52,555 nt of DNA from Betaproteobacteria bacterium. Its GTDB lineage: Bacteria; Pseudomonadota; Gammaproteobacteria; Burkholderiales; SG8-39. The position numbers and the translations under genes are program-made. The notes beneath the pieces are model-generated. The model saw nothing but the letters and a program-made list of their open reading frames with translations. It ran no database searches and was not told where the DNA came from. This document shows positions 50,594-52,555 of this stretch, in pieces. How positions within the stretch are numbered: position 1 is the first letter of the stretch; each line of letters starts with the position of its first letter. Where the stretch lies: NCBI GenBank assembly GCA_025356085.1, contig JANXUV010000179.1, positions 1-52,555 of the forward strand, written 5' to 3'.

Positions 50594-52554
50594 ACACGCC
50601 TCCCCTGCTGATCGGCGCGATGCTCGCCTTCTGGGGCTGGCAGAGCGGCAATCCGCTGGTCGGCGCGCTGCTCGGCGTCGCGCTGGAGGTGCTGCGCGCG
50701 ATGCGGCTGCGCATCGACCTCGGCGTGAAAGAGCATTCCACCATCGCCGACCTGTCCACCGTCGGCTTCGTGCTGCTGGTGGTGCTGCTCGCGGCCAACC
50801 GCGGCATTGGCGGCGGCATTCTCGAGGCCTTCGTCTGGCAACCGGTGGCGCTGTCGCCGATCATGGCAGCGCAGTTGGTCACCGCGGAACGCCGCCTCCC
50901 GCTGTCGGCCCTGTTCCGCTACATGCGCAAGCTCACGCGCGCCAATCCGGACATCAAGGATCCCCCGGTCGACGTCAGCGCGGTCTACGCCGCATTCACT
51001 CTGCTGTCGGCAGGCGTCGCCAACCAGCGCGGCCCGGAGTACTACCTCGGCGTGGTGGCCGGCACCGCCTGCCTTCTGTATGCGGCGCGGCCGCGCGGTG
51101 CAAATGTCGCAGCGGGCGCGGCGATGATCGCCGCCGCCGCGGCGATCGGCTACGCCGGCCATATCGGCCTGCGGCACGCGCAGACGGCGCTGTTCGACTG
51201 GGTGCTCGAACTCAACATGCGCACGCTGGACACGGATCCCTACCGCGTACGCACCGAGATCGGCTCGCTCGGCCGCCTGAAGCAGTACGACGCCATCGTG
51301 GTGCGCGTCTATGCGGAAGAGAAAAACGCGGCGCAGGCGCGGCTTCTGCATCGCAGCAGCTACAACACCTATCTCGCGGGCACCTGGGTGGCGCGCGGCG
51401 CGCAGATGCAGAATCTCGAATCGCTGTCTGACAACGAAACCTGGCCGCTGGACAAAGCGTCGCCGCCGGATACCGCCCCGCCTTTAACGCTCACGCACGT
51501 GCGCATGGCCAGCCGCTTCGACGCCGGCCGCGCGACGCTGCCGCTGCCGCCCGGCACGGTACGGCTAGCCGCGTTCCCGGCTGTGCGCGTCGAACGCAAC
51601 GCGCTTGGCACGGTGCATGCGCAGCTGGGCGTCGACTGGGCGAACTACGAGGCGCAGGCCATTCCCGGGATCGCGCTCTATGCGCCGCCGGCCGCCGAGG
51701 ACTCGGCGATCCCCGCCGAGGAGCGGGAAGTGCTGCAGCGGACTGCCGAGTCGCTCGGCCTGGCGGGGCTTGCGCCGGCGGAGCGGCTGCGGCGCATCGA
51801 AAGCCATCTCGCCGGCTTCCGCTATTCCACCTATCGCGAGCGCCCGGTGCCGAAAGGCGAAACCGCGCTGGGCGATTTCCTCACGCGCACGCGTACCGGC
51901 CACTGCGAATATTTCGCCACCGCGGCGACGCTTCTCGCGCGCGCCGCGGGCGTGCCGGCGCGCTATGCCATCGGCTTCGCGGCGATCGAATACAGCTCGC
52001 TGGAAGGCGCCTGGGTGATCCGCACGCGCCATGCGCACGCCTGGTCGCGCGCCTGGGTGGACGGCCGCTGGATGGACCTGGACACCACGCCGCCGAGCTG
52101 GGGCGAGGAAGAAGCGAGCGATGCGCCCTACTGGCAGGGCCTCGCCGACCTGTTCCGCTACGCCGGCTTCCGCTGGTCGCAGCGCGGCGAATTCAAGGCC
52201 AGCGACAGCTGGTATGCGGCGCTGGCCCTGCTCGCGCTGTATCTCGGCTGGAGCGTGCTGCGCGGCCGGCGCATCGTGCGCGAGGAAAAAACCGCGGCCG
52301 TCGCGCGCCGGCGCAATCCGGGCGAAGACTCCGAGTTCTATGGCGTGGAGAAATCCCTGCCGCCGCGCGAGGCGAGCGAGACGCAGTCCGCCTGGCTGCA
52401 GCGGATCGACACGAAGATTTCGCAAAAAAAGCTGGGCCCGGTGCGGGAAGCGCTGCGGCTGCACCAGCGCTACCGTTTCGATCCGGCCGGTCTCTCCCGC
52501 AACGAACGCAACCGCCTGCGGGAACTCTGCCGCGACCTCGCTGCCCCAGCCTGA
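50590..52554 (+). CDS. TgpA-like membrane transglutaminase-family protein
   Basis: ATGA overlap; N-terminal TM cluster; transglutaminase core TRTGHCEYFATAATLLARAAGVPARYAIGF...TRHAHAWSRAWVDGRWMDLDTTPPSW; C-terminal TM plus cytosolic domain. Confidence 0.93.
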   Translation: MNTPPLLIGAMLAFWGWQSGNPLVGALLGVALEVLRAMRLRIDLGVKEHSTIADLSTVGFVLLVVLLAANRGIGGGILEAFVWQPVALSPIMAAQLVTAERRLPLSALFRYMRKLTRANPDIKDPPVDVSAVYAAFTLLSAGVANQRGPEYYLGVVAGTACLLYAARPRGANVAAGAAMIAAAAAIGYAGHIGLRHAQTALFDWVLELNMRTLDTDPYRVRTEIGSLGRLKQYDAIVVRVYAEEKNAAQARLLHRSSYNTYLAGTWVARGAQMQNLESLSDNETWPLDKASPPDTAPPLTLTHVRMASRFDAGRATLPLPPGTVRLAAFPAVRVERNALGTVHAQLGVDWANYEAQAIPGIALYAPPAAEDSAIPAEEREVLQRTAESLGLAGLAPAERLRRIESHLAGFRYSTYRERPVPKGETALGDFLTRTRTGHCEYFATAATLLARAAGVPARYAIGFAAIEYSSLEGAWVIRTRHAHAWSRAWVDGRWMDLDTTPPSWGEEEASDAPYWQGLADLFRYAGFRWSQRGEFKASDSWYAALALLALYLGWSVLRGRRIVREEKTAAVARRRNPGEDSEFYGVEKSLPPREASETQSAWLQRIDTKISQKKLGPVREALRLHQRYRFDPAGLSRNERNRLRELCRDLAAPA

Positions 52555-52555
52555 G

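Noticed and set aside
1-52555. CRISPR arrays, tRNA/rRNA genes, IS elements, prophage or toxin-antitoxin modules
   Set aside because: No regularly spaced repeats, cloverleaf-like segments, transposase motifs or paired small toxin/antitoxin ORFs were recognised by eye; a tRNAscan/Infernal run would be needed to exclude small RNAs fully.

Overview
High-GC, gene-dense segment, probably betaproteobacterial (inferred from gene content and order). It holds about 49 supported protein-coding genes, many joined by 1-4 nt start/stop overlaps. I saw no rRNA, tRNA, CRISPR array, phage or transposase. Main blocks: (i) an acyl-CoA catabolism locus (two acyl-CoA dehydrogenases, a compact biotin carboxylase/BCCP subunit, a thioesterase), then a Liv-type ABC transporter with an acyl-CoA synthetase, then an AtuA (DUF1446) pair; (ii) a sulfate assimilation/siroheme operon (tauE-like, cysI, DUF934, cysH, cysD, cysN, cobA-like, cbiX-like) divergent from a CysB-type LysR gene; (iii) an intracellular PHB depolymerase and a penicillin-acylase-family hydrolase; (iv) a Bug-type solute receptor divergent from a Tat-signal amidohydrolase; (v) fadD-EamA, ECH-MFS, and paaG-paaK-hydrolase groups; (vi) Ogt and Ada/AlkA repair genes divergent from a FadH-like reductase; (vii) GT9, an isolated CofD homologue, and MoxR-DUF58-transglutaminase. 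Most notable signals: two membrane-transporter genes whose conserved N-termini read directly after the upstream stop with no ATG/GTG/TTG (ATA and ATT are the best-placed start candidates); a near-perfect 18-bp inverted repeat in the ada/alkA-fadH divergent region; an isolated cofD; and a possible branched-acyl/terpenoid-type catabolic island built around AtuA. All family calls come from reading translated motifs; no database search was run.
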